Shown here: piece by piece, positions 25,141 through 34,028 of the stretch
Layout of the letters: every line of letters begins with the position of its first letter
How positions within the stretch are numbered: position 1 is the first letter of the stretch
Assembly (NCBI GenBank): GCA_029212365.1
Contig: JARGOC010000013.1
Coordinates: 47,877-111,876, forward strand
Direction of reading: 5' to 3'
DNA length: 64,000 nucleotides
DNA from: Roseovarius sp.
GTDB taxonomy: Bacteria > Pseudomonadota > Alphaproteobacteria > Rhodobacterales > Rhodobacteraceae
Notes under the pieces: model-generated
Told to the model about the DNA's origin: nothing
Database searches by the model: none
What the model saw: the letters and a program-made list of their open reading frames with translations, nothing else
Program-made: the position numbers and the translations under genes

Positions 25141-25419
25141 GGGCTTTAGGTGGTTCAGGCTTTCCTTGAGGATCAGCTTGTCCAGTTCAAGCTCGGCCAC
25201 GATCTTCTTCAGGCGAACGTTCTCTTTCTCAAGGCTCTTCATTTCGGACAGCTGTGATCGTCCCATGCCGCCGAACCGCCTGCGCCAATTGTAGTAAGTT
25301 GCGTCACTGATGCCGACGCCGCGACAGGCTGATGCAACATCGCTGCCACCTGACAGCTTCAGCTCTATCTCACGCAGCAGCTTCAAAATGTCTTCGTCCG
25401 AATGCCGTTTCCGTGCCAT
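25132..25419 (-). CDS. IS3-family transposase OrfA (HTH/leucine-zipper)
   Basis: 95 residues: KRHSDEDILKLLREIELKLS and GVGISDATYYNWRRRFGGMG form the helix-turn-helix; LKKIVAELELDKLILKESL is the leucine-zipper tail. Typical OrfA of IS3 elements, directly inside the right terminal repeat. Confidence 0.88.
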   Translation of the reverse strand: MARKRHSDEDILKLLREIELKLSGGSDVASACRGVGISDATYYNWRRRFGGMGRSQLSEMKSLEKENVRLKKIVAELELDKLILKESLNHLKPRA

Positions 25420-25474
25420 TCAATGTCCCCCTATCGTAACCAATGTAGTGGCACAGTTTTAGGGGGCTAGGACA

Positions 25475-26071
25475 ATTGGTTGTGGCGACGTCCGAGAGGC
25501 AAAGAACTTTTTCATTTCGAAAGGCGGTTCAGTCTTGGCAGAGCATTTGCTGGTGAGAGCTGAAGGTGATGTTGAGGTCGCGTTCCTAGTACGTGGGAGA
25601 AGTGTCGTGGAGCTTTTTTATCAACCCGTGCCGCCGGACAGTATGCGAAATACCAATTCAACTGGTTGGAGCGGACTCATCGTCTAGATATTTATGTGGC
25701 CATTAGGAAATCCGATCGGGGAATTACTACTGATACAATTTAAGGAACTCGAAGCCGTATTTTAAGTTATTGATTTAAAACGCGAAAAGTTCCATAAGGT
25801 ATATTATGCGACACACATATGTAGCGGGTTGCGTTCTATCTGGCTTTGACAACATACAAAGCATAGCCCTTCCCCATGGTAGCAGCCATTGCCAAAGAAT
25901 TCACATGGGTCCGGGCTTCAGGCTTTTGAAACATGAAGCTACCTAGAGCTAACGACGGCTATGGATTCAATCCAGTGCGATGCTGCGGGAAGAGCCTCTT
26001 TTGCAAATCAGCTCTCAATTAAGCTCCATCCGAATATTAGAAGAAATTCAGTGTGCATACGTCGCCACAAT
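25475..26071. other. Intergenic region with a possible gene remnant next to the IS
   Basis: From 25478 to a TAG at 25687 the plus strand is open without a start codon (… AKNFFISKGGSVLAEHLLV … VAFLVRGRSVVELFYQPV …). It reads like protein, faintly like a VOC/glyoxalase domain, and may be the 3' half of a gene broken by the IS. The rest (25688-26071) is AT-rich, with no gene I can support. Confidence 0.3.
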
Positions 26072-26893
26072 TTATTCATCGAGCAAGGTGTCGGTAAACT
26101 GTATGTTCGGAAACTGCTCCGGTTGATGAGTGTCATATTTTCCGTGCGGCTTCAGAACCCAAGCGGGGTGTGGGCTAACCTCTTCACCTGCATTCAAGAG
26201 CTTTTGAAAGCGGCCGAAGAAAATCTTCCATGTATCTCCATCCTGAGGTGGCAGAGGCCGACCTTCGCTCAGCCACTTCATGCTCTTCCAGGGAATTGCG
26301 ATTTCCGCCGTCCATCCCTCGTCAACATGAGTGCTGTCATTGATCTTGCCTTGAACTTGAACACCGACCTGCAATCCCGGCATGTCCCAATTCCGAAATG
26401 CCCACCTGGTTCCTCGAGGATGCGTGCCATCCCAGAATGACTCGGGTTGCCGGTCAAAGTCTCCGCCAAACGAATAGGCATTGTTCTCGATGACATCGAA
26501 CTCGGGGACGTCAAAGCGACCTTTCTTCTGATAAGCGTCGCGCCAAATGAACATCATCTCGTAGATGGTGCCGAGAGCATTGAGCTCTAGTTCGTAGTAG
26601 CAATCTCCGCCATCGATGAATATTTCGACATCATTCTCCCGGAAAATAATGTCGTCGCGTTCGGCGAGCTGTGCCTGTACGTATGGCTCTTCAACCCAAA
26701 AAGCGATGTACAAGTTTTCGGAATTCCACGTACAGGCCATACGTGTGTCGTAAAATCCGGGATGGCCGGTCGCCATATCGACAAATCTCTTGGATTTCTG
26801 TGCTTTTTGCCAAACTGGCTTGGTGAGGTCGCCATCAATCTCGAGATTTTCGTTGGTGCGATGTGCGACATAGTCAGTGTGCTGCTTGGACAT
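26072..26893 (-). CDS. Carbohydrate-binding family 9-like protein
   Basis: 273-residue protein of the CBM9-like group: DYVAHRTNENLEIDGDLTKP (the 'idG.l.e..W' start), TRMACTWNSENLYIAFWVEE, ENDVEIFIDGGDCYYELELN, then TAEIAIPWKSM and a C-terminal WVLKPHGKYDTHQPEQF. No signal peptide is visible, so it is probably cytoplasmic or anchored otherwise. The family binds or processes sugars; no enzymatic activity is established for stand-alone members. It is divergent from a LacI-type regulator, with palindromic operators between, suggesting sugar-responsive control. Confidence 0.8.
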   Translation of the reverse strand: MSKQHTDYVAHRTNENLEIDGDLTKPVWQKAQKSKRFVDMATGHPGFYDTRMACTWNSENLYIAFWVEEPYVQAQLAERDDIIFRENDVEIFIDGGDCYYELELNALGTIYEMMFIWRDAYQKKGRFDVPEFDVIENNAYSFGGDFDRQPESFWDGTHPRGTRWAFRNWDMPGLQVGVQVQGKINDSTHVDEGWTAEIAIPWKSMKWLSEGRPLPPQDGDTWKIFFGRFQKLLNAGEEVSPHPAWVLKPHGKYDTHQPEQFPNIQFTDTLLDE

Positions 26894-26917
26894 TGGCGTT
26901 GTTGGCCTTTCAGTTCG

Positions 26918-26957
26918 CTAAACCGGTTTAGTTTACTTGGGTGACTAAACCGGTTTA
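26918..26957. promoter_or_regulatory. Two LacI-type palindromic operators
   Basis: CTAAACCGGTTTAG (26918-26931, perfect 14-bp palindrome) and TAAACCGGTTTA (26946-26957, perfect 12-bp palindrome), spaced about 27 bp centre to centre, lie in the divergent gap between the CBM9-like gene and the LacI gene. LacI-family proteins bind such CG-centred palindromes. A third site lies at 29002. Confidence 0.75.
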
Positions 26958-27011
26958 CTCAGCAAGTAAATAGTGCAGAACTCTAAACGCTATGGCTAAG
27001 AAGGATATGAC

Positions 27012-28019
27012 ATGGTCGGAATTCGCGATGTTGCAAAAGAGTCAGGTGCTGCGATTGCCACGGTTTCGCGTTACCTGAATGGGCAAATCGATCTGAGACC
27101 AGCGACAAAAAAACGGATCGATGACGCTATTGAGAAGCTTGGCTACGTTCCCAACGTGATGGCGCGGCGCTTGGCGTCCGGGTCCAGTGAGACACTTGGG
27201 TTGATGACGACGGATATCGAGTACCCCTTCTTCGCGGCCATTGCCAGCGCGGCCGAAGCTGAGGCGGCCCGCGCAGGTTTCCAGCTGGCCATCTTCAATT
27301 CCAGGAACAGTGTAGAAAAAGAGCTCGAGATTCTTCGCTATGTTGAAACGCGTCAAATCGACGGCCTCATCATGCTGACCAACCACATTGAGGCCAATGA
27401 AATTGCGACACAGATTGGGCAGTCGGGCCGTGTTGTTCTTTTAGATGAGGATGTGTCCGGGGTAGATGCGCCCAAGATATTTGCTGAAAATTGGGAGGGA
27501 GGCGCGTTCGCGGCTGAGCATCTCCTTAAACACGGACATACCCAAGTTGCCTTCGTATCTGGTCCTCGCGGCATGATCAGTGTCGAAGAACGTCTCAAAG
27601 GGTTCATTGAGCGTTTAGGTAAGGATGGAATTGAAATCGATCCGGATATGGTCGTTTGCGGCGAGTACAGCGAAGCTTTTGGCGTTGGGGCAATTGAAAA
27701 GCTGATATCAGCAAACGTGAGGCCCACCGCCATATTTGCCGGTGCAGACAATTTGGCAGTCGGTATCATGAAAGGTGCACGTCGTCTTGGAATTAGCGTG
27801 CCAGGAGAGCTCTCACTCATCGGCTTTGATGACATGAGTTTTGCCGAGATGCTTGATCCACCGCTCACAACGATCAAGCAGGACGCTCACACATTTGGAC
27901 GTCAGGGGGTGCGCGCAATGCTTGCCTTGTTGAAGAAAAAGCCCCTGCCGCCAATCGTTAGGGTTCCAGTTGAGTTGATTGAGCGCGCGTCAGTCGGCCG
28001 CCCAAAGATCAGTGCGTAA
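27012..28019 (+). CDS. LacI/GalR family transcriptional regulator
   Basis: 335 residues: N-terminal HTH IRDVAKESGAAIATVSRYLN with hinge helix NVMARRLASGSSETLGLM, then a periplasmic-binding-protein-like sensor domain (DGLIMLTNHIEANEI ... GFDDMSFAEMLDPPLTTIKQ). Palindromes CTAAACCGGTTTAG-like at 26918, 26946 and 29002 are its probable operators, implying control of itself, the CBM9 gene and the amino-acid ABC operon at 29058 (inference). It converges on the AraC gene with an 11-nt overlap of the 3' ends. Confidence 0.88.
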   Translation: MVGIRDVAKESGAAIATVSRYLNGQIDLRPATKKRIDDAIEKLGYVPNVMARRLASGSSETLGLMTTDIEYPFFAAIASAAEAEAARAGFQLAIFNSRNSVEKELEILRYVETRQIDGLIMLTNHIEANEIATQIGQSGRVVLLDEDVSGVDAPKIFAENWEGGAFAAEHLLKHGHTQVAFVSGPRGMISVEERLKGFIERLGKDGIEIDPDMVVCGEYSEAFGVGAIEKLISANVRPTAIFAGADNLAVGIMKGARRLGISVPGELSLIGFDDMSFAEMLDPPLTTIKQDAHTFGRQGVRAMLALLKKKPLPPIVRVPVELIERASVGRPKISA

Positions 28020-28923
28020 AGCTTGCACTTGGATTCTTGCGGAAAACAGCTGGCGATACACCCACATGGTCTTGGAAAGACTGGTAGAATGAAGATAACG
28101 AGCCGAAGCCACAATCCATCGCTATGGTGAGTATTTTGTGTTCGGTTTCAACGAGCAGCATTTTTGCATGAACGATACGCATGTCACGAATGTGCTCCAT
28201 AATCGTCCGGCCGAGCATTTTTCCGAATAGTGAAACAGCATGGCTTTGCGACACGCCTGCGGACCCGGCAATATCGGCAACAGTGATCCTGCTTGCAAAG
28301 TTGACGGCCACAAATCGCAACATCTTCTCAAAATGCTGGATTGCTTTGCCTCCAATGACACGCGATTCCGCTACAACCGCAGGCGCGTGAAGTGTCGCCC
28401 AGCCTTCCACAGCCATCCTCGATAGCCGAGCCTGAACTTCTTGAGAATGAAGGCGTTGCCATTGAACGTCTGTCTTCTCCACCTCATTGGCCAAACGCTT
28501 GGCAAGTGCTGTGTCGCCTTCGATCTCATCCCTCGTCGACAAGACAGATCCACTCAGAAGCGCGTTGACGAAATTCGTCGGTAGAGACCATTGAAGGAAC
28601 TCTGAAAGCGACACGTATATGTTGGTCATTTCGCCCCTATCGCGAACACTCATCTTGCGATGAGGATGTGCCGCCCAAAACACACAAAACCGCCCCCGCA
28701 TAACCTCGACTTCCTTGCCCGAGAACGAATACGTCATGTCGCAACCCATCAAAAAGTTGATCTCGATAGACGGATGAAAATGCGCCGGTTCAGGCGATGA
28801 AGTTGGCTGGCGACGTTGTAGCGCGAGCCCCAGTTCCTGAGACGGCAGATCCCAATCGACAAATTCAGGATGGTCTAGTTCTGACCAATCAGCGTCCAAC
28901 AGTCCTTCTTTCACCGTGCCCAA
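28009..28923 (-). CDS. AraC family transcriptional regulator with cupin sensor
   Basis: 304 residues. N-terminal cupin-like half (HFHPSIEINFLMGCDMTYSF ... GRFCVFWAAHPHRKM), C-terminal double helix-turn-helix (ITVADIAGSAGVSQSHAVSL and ILTIAMDCGFGSLSSFYQSF, ending VGVSPAVFRKN). Transcribed away from the ABC transporter operon, which it may regulate; the divergent 134-bp gap contains the third CCGGTT operator. Confidence 0.88.
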   Translation of the reverse strand: MGTVKEGLLDADWSELDHPEFVDWDLPSQELGLALQRRQPTSSPEPAHFHPSIEINFLMGCDMTYSFSGKEVEVMRGRFCVFWAAHPHRKMSVRDRGEMTNIYVSLSEFLQWSLPTNFVNALLSGSVLSTRDEIEGDTALAKRLANEVEKTDVQWQRLHSQEVQARLSRMAVEGWATLHAPAVVAESRVIGGKAIQHFEKMLRFVAVNFASRITVADIAGSAGVSQSHAVSLFGKMLGRTIMEHIRDMRIVHAKMLLVETEHKILTIAMDCGFGSLSSFYQSFQDHVGVSPAVFRKNPSASFTH

Positions 28924-29001
28924 CTCCTATGCTTTCGACCAACATGCTACTTCAAATGCACATATTGGCAAATTCTGGAAGTTTATAGCATTTCTCAGGA
29001 A

Positions 29002-29013
29002 GAACCGGTTTAG
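29002..29013. promoter_or_regulatory. Third LacI-type operator, upstream of the Aap-like operon
   Basis: GAACCGGTTTAG matches 11 of 12 positions of the 26918 palindrome and lies 45 bp before the transporter start codon, linking this operon to the LacI regulator at 27012. Confidence 0.6.
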
Positions 29014-29057
29014 TCAACACTATCCGATGGTCTCGTATAATCAACAGGGAGACTATC

Positions 29058-30089
29058 ATGAAAATTATCACCCGCGCGGCGCATCTGCTTCTTGCTGCTG
29101 CACCGCTTGCACTCGCCGCAACTTCCGTGTCCGCTGCGACCTTGGATGAAGTTAAGGAAGCTGGACAATTAAAGTGCGGCATTCACGAAGGCCTGGCTGG
29201 CTTTGCCGCGCCAAATTCTGACGGACAATGGCAAGGCCTTGATGTCGATATTTGTCGCGCAGTAGCAGCTGCCATTTTTGGCGATTCAGAAAAAGTTGAA
29301 TATATCCCGGTCACCGGTTCGACACGCTTTACGGCCTTGGCATCTGGCGAGATCGACATGCTCGCGCGCACGACGACCTGGACATTCTCCCGCGATACGG
29401 ACCTTAAAAATGAGTTCGTTGGGATCAACTTCTATGATGGCCAGGGATTTATGGTGCCAAAAGCACTCGGTGTCAGCTCTGCATTGGAGCTTGATGGCAC
29501 AACGATCTGCGTCAACACGGGAACGACAACTGAGCTAAACGTCGCGGACTATTTCCGAGGCAAGGGCATGTCTTATGAGCCAGTGCCAATTGAAACTGGC
29601 GCTGAAGCGCAACAGCAATTCTTGTCTGGATCGTGTGATGTCTTCACAGGTGACGCTTCAGGACTTGCTGCGAACCGCGCGACATTTCCTAAGCCCGATG
29701 ACTATGTAGTTCTGCCTGAAATCATCTCGAAAGAGCCGCTTGGGCCGGCAGTACGTCACGGTGACAGCGAATGGGAAGACATCGTTCGATGGTCACTTAA
29801 CGCTTTGATATCTGCCGAGGAGCTTGGTGTGACTTCCAAGAATGCTGAAGAACTCGCGGGCAGTTTGAATGAAAACGCCGAGATCAACCGCTTGCTTGGC
29901 ACCGAAGGTGACCTGGGTGCGATGATTGGGTTGGAAACCGACTGGGCGAAGACCATCATAACATCCGTAGGCAACTATGGAGAAATCTTTGAGCGCCATG
30001 TTGGCGTGAACACTCCAATCGGCCTGGAGCGCGGCGTGAACGCTTTGTGGACCGAAGGCGGCCTGCTGTATAGTCCTCCCTTCCGGTAG
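29058..30089 (+). CDS. aapJ: General L-amino-acid ABC transporter, periplasmic binding protein (AapJ/BztA type)
   Basis: 343 residues with a signal peptide (RAAHLLLAAAPLALAATSVS, cleavage after VSA). The mature part has the AapJ pattern: LDEVKEAGQLKCGIHEGLAG, GLDVDICRAVAAAIFGD, TALASGEIDMLARTTTWTFS, GTTTELNVADYF and YGEIFERHVG near the end. It captures polar amino acids or related compounds for the two permeases that follow. GGGAG precedes the ATG. Confidence 0.88.
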   Translation: MKIITRAAHLLLAAAPLALAATSVSAATLDEVKEAGQLKCGIHEGLAGFAAPNSDGQWQGLDVDICRAVAAAIFGDSEKVEYIPVTGSTRFTALASGEIDMLARTTTWTFSRDTDLKNEFVGINFYDGQGFMVPKALGVSSALELDGTTICVNTGTTTELNVADYFRGKGMSYEPVPIETGAEAQQQFLSGSCDVFTGDASGLAANRATFPKPDDYVVLPEIISKEPLGPAVRHGDSEWEDIVRWSLNALISAEELGVTSKNAEELAGSLNENAEINRLLGTEGDLGAMIGLETDWAKTIITSVGNYGEIFERHVGVNTPIGLERGVNALWTEGGLLYSPPFR

Positions 30090-30203
30090 GACCGCAATTG
30101 CTGCATGGGTCCGGCGTCGCCGGGCCCATGCTTTTGACCATCTCGACATCTGAATATTGCGCGCGAAACAGCGCTAAACACCTTCGCGGCGGGGCACGTG
30201 CAT

Positions 30204-31481
30204 ATGGGGTTCATACCCACATCACCTAGGCGATCATTTCACATCGGCCAACTCGTCTATGACACGAGATACCGCGCCAAAACGGTTCAGGTCATCGCGG
30301 CGATTACTATTGTCGCGGCGTTTTGGTGGCTTGGTGCGAACATTGTTGGCAATCTCAATGCACTTGGGAAAGACTTCAACCTGGCGTTTTTGAACGCGCC
30401 AGCGGGCTATGACATCAATCAGAAGCTTATTGCGTACGACAATCGAATGTCCCATGGCCGGGCGGCGTTGGTCGGGATACTGAACACGCTTCTTGTATCC
30501 TTCCTGGGCTGTATTGCCGCCACAATTATTGGTGTTTTCGTCGGCGTCCTGCGTCTGTCTGACAATTGGGTCATCAACCGCCTTGCCGCTGTCTACGTCG
30601 AAGCGTTCCGAAGTGTTCCGCTCCTTCTTTGGATCGTTTTTATCTTTGCTATCTTGTCCGAAGCGCTGCCGCAGCCTCGGGACTTTCGCGGTGAAACTGC
30701 AACCGCATCAATGCAGCTTTTTGATTCTGTCGCCATCACGGCACGAGGCGCGTATGTTCCCCGCGTTGCATTCACCAATTCCATAAGCGGAAACGAGACC
30801 GTCGTTCCTCGGGACGGAGTCAGTGCTGTCGCTTCAGGTCCGACGGACTGGGCGCTCATTCTCGCCGTCATGGTCCTAAGTGTTGGGGTGGTCATTCTAC
30901 TGCGCCGGCATGCAGCACGCGTTCAACAAAGGACCGGTCGTCGCCCCACCATCTGGCCTTGGCAAGCGCTGTTGATTGTCGTGCCCACAGGGCTTGTGCT
31001 CTATTTTCTGGGTGCGACCATTGTCCAACCTTACTTGAAAGGGTTCAATTTCACCGAAGGCACCTTCGTGCGAAAGTCATTATTGGCGCTTTGGCTTGCG
31101 CTGTCACTCTACACAGCCGCCTTCATCGCTGAAATCGTTCGGGGTGGCATTCTGTCAGTCAGCACAGGTCAGCGTGAGGCAGCGCTGGCTCTTGGACTGC
31201 GACCCAACAAGGTGATGCGTCTTGTAATCCTTCCACAAGCGATGCGCGTCATTATCCCGCCGTTGATCTCAAATTATCTCAGCCTTGCGAAGAATTCATC
31301 GCTCGCATTGGCGGTCGGTTACATGGATGCCCGGGCCACCCTTGGCGGCATCACGATCAATCAGACAGGCCGCGAATTGGAAGGCATGCTGCTGCTTGGG
31401 ATTTTCTATTTGATCCTCTCGTTCCTGATCTCTGGCGCGATCAATTTCTACAATCGTTCCATGCAGTTGAAGGAGCGTTGA
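30204..31481 (+). CDS. aapQ: Amino-acid ABC transporter permease (AapQ type)
   Basis: 425 residues, about eight membrane segments. The long N-terminal extension and a large insertion in the first half (region of QPRDFRGETATASMQLFDS) are characteristic of AapQ/BztB. The EAA-type loop REAALALGLRPNKVMRLVIL lies at about 326-345. ATG 30204 preferred over GTG 30198. The next permease starts 1 nt after its stop. Confidence 0.88.
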   Translation: MGFIPTSPRRSFHIGQLVYDTRYRAKTVQVIAAITIVAAFWWLGANIVGNLNALGKDFNLAFLNAPAGYDINQKLIAYDNRMSHGRAALVGILNTLLVSFLGCIAATIIGVFVGVLRLSDNWVINRLAAVYVEAFRSVPLLLWIVFIFAILSEALPQPRDFRGETATASMQLFDSVAITARGAYVPRVAFTNSISGNETVVPRDGVSAVASGPTDWALILAVMVLSVGVVILLRRHAARVQQRTGRRPTIWPWQALLIVVPTGLVLYFLGATIVQPYLKGFNFTEGTFVRKSLLALWLALSLYTAAFIAEIVRGGILSVSTGQREAALALGLRPNKVMRLVILPQAMRVIIPPLISNYLSLAKNSSLALAVGYMDARATLGGITINQTGRELEGMLLLGIFYLILSFLISGAINFYNRSMQLKER

Positions 31482-31482
31482 G

Positions 31483-32796
31483 ATGCCCCGAACGTCAAAA
31501 AATATCTCATTCGTTAGAACCAAACTTTTGGATTCCAAAGTTCCTCCAACGCGAGAAAAAGGCGTCGTCCTTTGGGTTCGCAAGAATCTGCTGTCGAGCT
31601 GGCTCAACATTATCCTAACGGCGATTGTCGCATATGCAGCCATTCATTTTGCCATCGGCCTGTGGCCATGGCTGAAAAACGGGATTTGGCAAGCGTCTTC
31701 CCTTGCTGATTGCCGTGCCATATTGGCTGATGCCGGTCTCGGTCCAACCGATGGCGCCTGCTTCGCCGTCATAACCGACCGTTGGCATCAACTGCTCTTC
31801 GGTTTCTATCCGCCTGACCTATATTGGCGGCCGATCCTGGCAATGCTTCTTTTTATCGGGGGTATCGCCCCAATCCTGTTCTTTTCGCTCCCACGCTCCC
31901 TCCTGGTGTTTTCCGCTCTTGCACCTTTGGGGTGTTTCTGGCTGCTTTGGGGAGGGACACTCTGGCTACCTCTGTCCATCACTCTAGGGGTTTGCATCGG
32001 CTATGCCGTCTTGCGTGGCCTTGAAAAACATATTGCGCCTTCGATTGCGGCCGTCTGCGCTCTTGCCTCCATGGCCTTCTTCTTCCTATTCGGGTTCCAG
32101 CCGCTTGTTGGTTTTGCCCAGGACAGTTTTCCGATTAGCATTCAAAAAGTTGCCTCACGCGAATTTGGGGGCTTCATGCTCGGAGCAACGATAGGTCTTT
32201 CAGCTATCGTTCTCTCGCTGCCATTGGGGATCTTGTTGGCGCTTGCCCGGCAGTCAAACCTGCCACTTATCAAGTGGTCGGCAATCATTTTCATCGAGGT
32301 CATACGGGGCGTCCCACTCATTGTGTGGCTCTTCACAGCACAACTGCTTCTGAACTATTTTCTGCCACCCGGAACCAGCTTCGATCTGACGCTCCGCGTT
32401 ATCATAATGGTCACCCTGTTTGCTGCGGCCTATATCGCCGAAGTGATCCGTGGTGGATTGGCGGCCCTGCCGAAAGGCCAATACGAAGGTGCTGACAGTC
32501 TGGGTCTGAGTTATTGGCAATCCACACGGCTGATTGTTTTGCCGCAAGCTCTGAAGATATCGATACCCGGAATCGTGAATGAGTTCATCGGACTCTTCAA
32601 GGATACAACGCTGGTTGTCTTTATAGGACTGCTTGACCCAATTGGTGTCGCCAGAGCAATCCAGGCCACACCGGAATGGAACGGTGTTTACTGGGAGCTC
32701 TTCATCTTTATTGGGCTTCTGTTCTTTGTCGTTTGCTACGCCATGGCCCGCTATTCGCTCCACCTCGAGAACTCCCTTCGCAGAGATCACAAGTAA
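31483..32796 (+). CDS. aapM: Amino-acid ABC transporter permease (AapM type)
   Basis: 437-residue partner permease. N-terminal half is specific to AapM/BztC; the core transport domain with EAA-type loop KGQYEGADSLGLSYWQSTRL is at about 325-345, followed by PGIVNEFIGLFKDTTLVV. Translationally adjacent to aapQ. The ATPase gene that should follow is truncated. Confidence 0.88.
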   Translation: MPRTSKNISFVRTKLLDSKVPPTREKGVVLWVRKNLLSSWLNIILTAIVAYAAIHFAIGLWPWLKNGIWQASSLADCRAILADAGLGPTDGACFAVITDRWHQLLFGFYPPDLYWRPILAMLLFIGGIAPILFFSLPRSLLVFSALAPLGCFWLLWGGTLWLPLSITLGVCIGYAVLRGLEKHIAPSIAAVCALASMAFFFLFGFQPLVGFAQDSFPISIQKVASREFGGFMLGATIGLSAIVLSLPLGILLALARQSNLPLIKWSAIIFIEVIRGVPLIVWLFTAQLLLNYFLPPGTSFDLTLRVIIMVTLFAAAYIAEVIRGGLAALPKGQYEGADSLGLSYWQSTRLIVLPQALKISIPGIVNEFIGLFKDTTLVVFIGLLDPIGVARAIQATPEWNGVYWELFIFIGLLFFVVCYAMARYSLHLENSLRRDHK

Positions 32797-32814
32797 CGAA
32801 AGGATTGCACGGAC

Positions 32815-32979
32815 ATGATCTCCAATCTCACGCCAATATCGGGAACAGAAATACCCCAAAACTCCGTTGAATCAGCGATCAAGATCACTGGCATGAACAA
32901 ATGGTACGGAGCGTTTCACGCCCTCAAAGACATCAACCTCACCGTAGCGACAGGTGACCGTCCGGCTGTAAGCCAATGA
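32815..32979 (+). pseudogene. aapP: 5' stub of an AapP-type ABC ATPase gene
   Basis: 54 codons: IKITGMNKWYGAFHALKDIN and LTVATGD match the first strand region of AapP-type ATPases, but the frame then ends DRPAVSQ-stop exactly where the Walker A loop should begin. All catalytic motifs are missing. The break point falls at about 32960, and the ATG of the following amidotransferase overlaps the stop (ATGA). A deletion of most of aapP is the simplest reading. Confidence 0.85.
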
Positions 32980-33731
32980 AAGACACCACAATGCAACCTA
33001 TCGTAGCCGTAGTGGCTGACACCCGTGAATTCGACAACGAGGACTGGCACTGCGTCCCGGATCAGTACATGACGGCTCTTTCAAAGGTTGCAAACGTACT
33101 ACCTGTGTTTATTCCAGCTCTTGGGGAGTTTGTGGATGTCGAATCCTTGCTCAGTCGCGTCGACGGCGTAATGATGACGGGCTCCAAAGCCAACGTTCAT
33201 CCATCTTACTTTGGGCAGGAACCGCGCGCGCGCTATGAGCCGTATGATTTGCGTCGAGACGCAACGTCCTTGCCGCTCATTAAGGCGACAATCGAAAAGG
33301 GCGTTCCGCTTCTGGCAATCTGCCGTGGCATTCAGGAGTTGAATGTCGCTCTTGGGGGATCATTGCGTCCAAACGTTCACGAGGAGCCTGGCCACCTCGA
33401 CCACAGAGCAGCAGACGTCATGGACCGCGATACTCAATTTGCGATCGACCAGGATGTGACCGCGACGCGCGGCGGATGTATCGAGCAAATCCTGGGTCCA
33501 ACTTTCAAGACCAACTCTCTACACGGTCAAGCGATCGAAACTGTATCCCCCCGACTCCAAATCGAGGCAGAGGCAGCAGACGGGACAGTAGAAGCAGTTT
33601 CGGTGTTGGATGCAAAGAATTTTGCAATCGGTGTTCAGTGGCATCCAGAATATTGGTCGGAAACCGACAGCACGTCCCGCAAACTTTTTGAAGCGTTTGG
33701 AGAGGCGGTTCGACACCAATCAACTTCGTAG
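32976..33731 (+). CDS. Gamma-glutamyl-gamma-aminobutyrate hydrolase (PuuD)-like class I amidotransferase
   Basis: 251-residue class I glutamine-amidotransferase-like hydrolase: DGVMMTGSKANVHPSYFGQE, nucleophile elbow PLLAICRGIQELNVALGG with the catalytic Cys, and IGVQWHPEYWSETDSTSRKL with the catalytic His/Glu. PuuD cleaves gamma-glutamyl-GABA; related proteins hydrolyse other gamma-glutamyl amides. An alternative start is ATG 32991 (MQPIVAVVADTRE), closer to family length; neither has a strong Shine-Dalgarno. Location behind an amino-acid transporter suggests it processes the imported compound. Confidence 0.85.
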   Translation: MKDTTMQPIVAVVADTREFDNEDWHCVPDQYMTALSKVANVLPVFIPALGEFVDVESLLSRVDGVMMTGSKANVHPSYFGQEPRARYEPYDLRRDATSLPLIKATIEKGVPLLAICRGIQELNVALGGSLRPNVHEEPGHLDHRAADVMDRDTQFAIDQDVTATRGGCIEQILGPTFKTNSLHGQAIETVSPRLQIEAEAADGTVEAVSVLDAKNFAIGVQWHPEYWSETDSTSRKLFEAFGEAVRHQSTS

Positions 33732-34028
33732 CTTCAGCTTTGATTTGCGTTTCGAGAGAGATCGATCCGGCCATATGCCGCGCTAATATCCAACGGCTAC
33801 TTTTCGTCAGGCACTCTTTTTGGGCTTGGGCTCTAGCCATCAATTTTTCAGGGTCTCTGCAGCCAAGATCGATATTGGTAAACTCCTGGAATTTCAGTAT
33901 GTTGCCATCTGGTGATCGAAAAACTGCACATGTTCGTGAGCGGAAACCGCGCATATTTTCAGCTATGGGCGGTTTGCGCTCCAACGCACATTTGTTAGAT
34001 TTGGCGCAGGGAGGAGGCTAACGCCACC

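Larger units (their letters stand above)
24287..25474 (-). mobile_element. IS3-family insertion sequence
   Basis: About 1.19 kb, bounded by TGTCTAGCCCCC at the left (24287) and GGGGGCTAGGACA at the right (ending 25474), imperfect terminal inverted repeats starting 5'-TG and ending CA-3'. It carries orfA and orfB in the -1 frameshift arrangement of IS3. I see no matching 3-4 bp target duplication (GGAT on the left, ATTG on the right), which suggests a deletion or recombination after insertion. Confidence 0.88.

Noticed and set aside
24287..25474. Target-site duplication of the IS
   Set aside because: Flanking bases (GGAT left, ATTG right) do not match in any 3-4 bp register.
33861..33984. Minus-strand segment reading FRSRTCAVFRSPDGNILKFQ, like the end of a VOC/glyoxalase protein
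   Set aside because: Only ~30 residues resemble the family, no intact frame surrounds it, and the match is by eye; too weak to list as a pseudogene.
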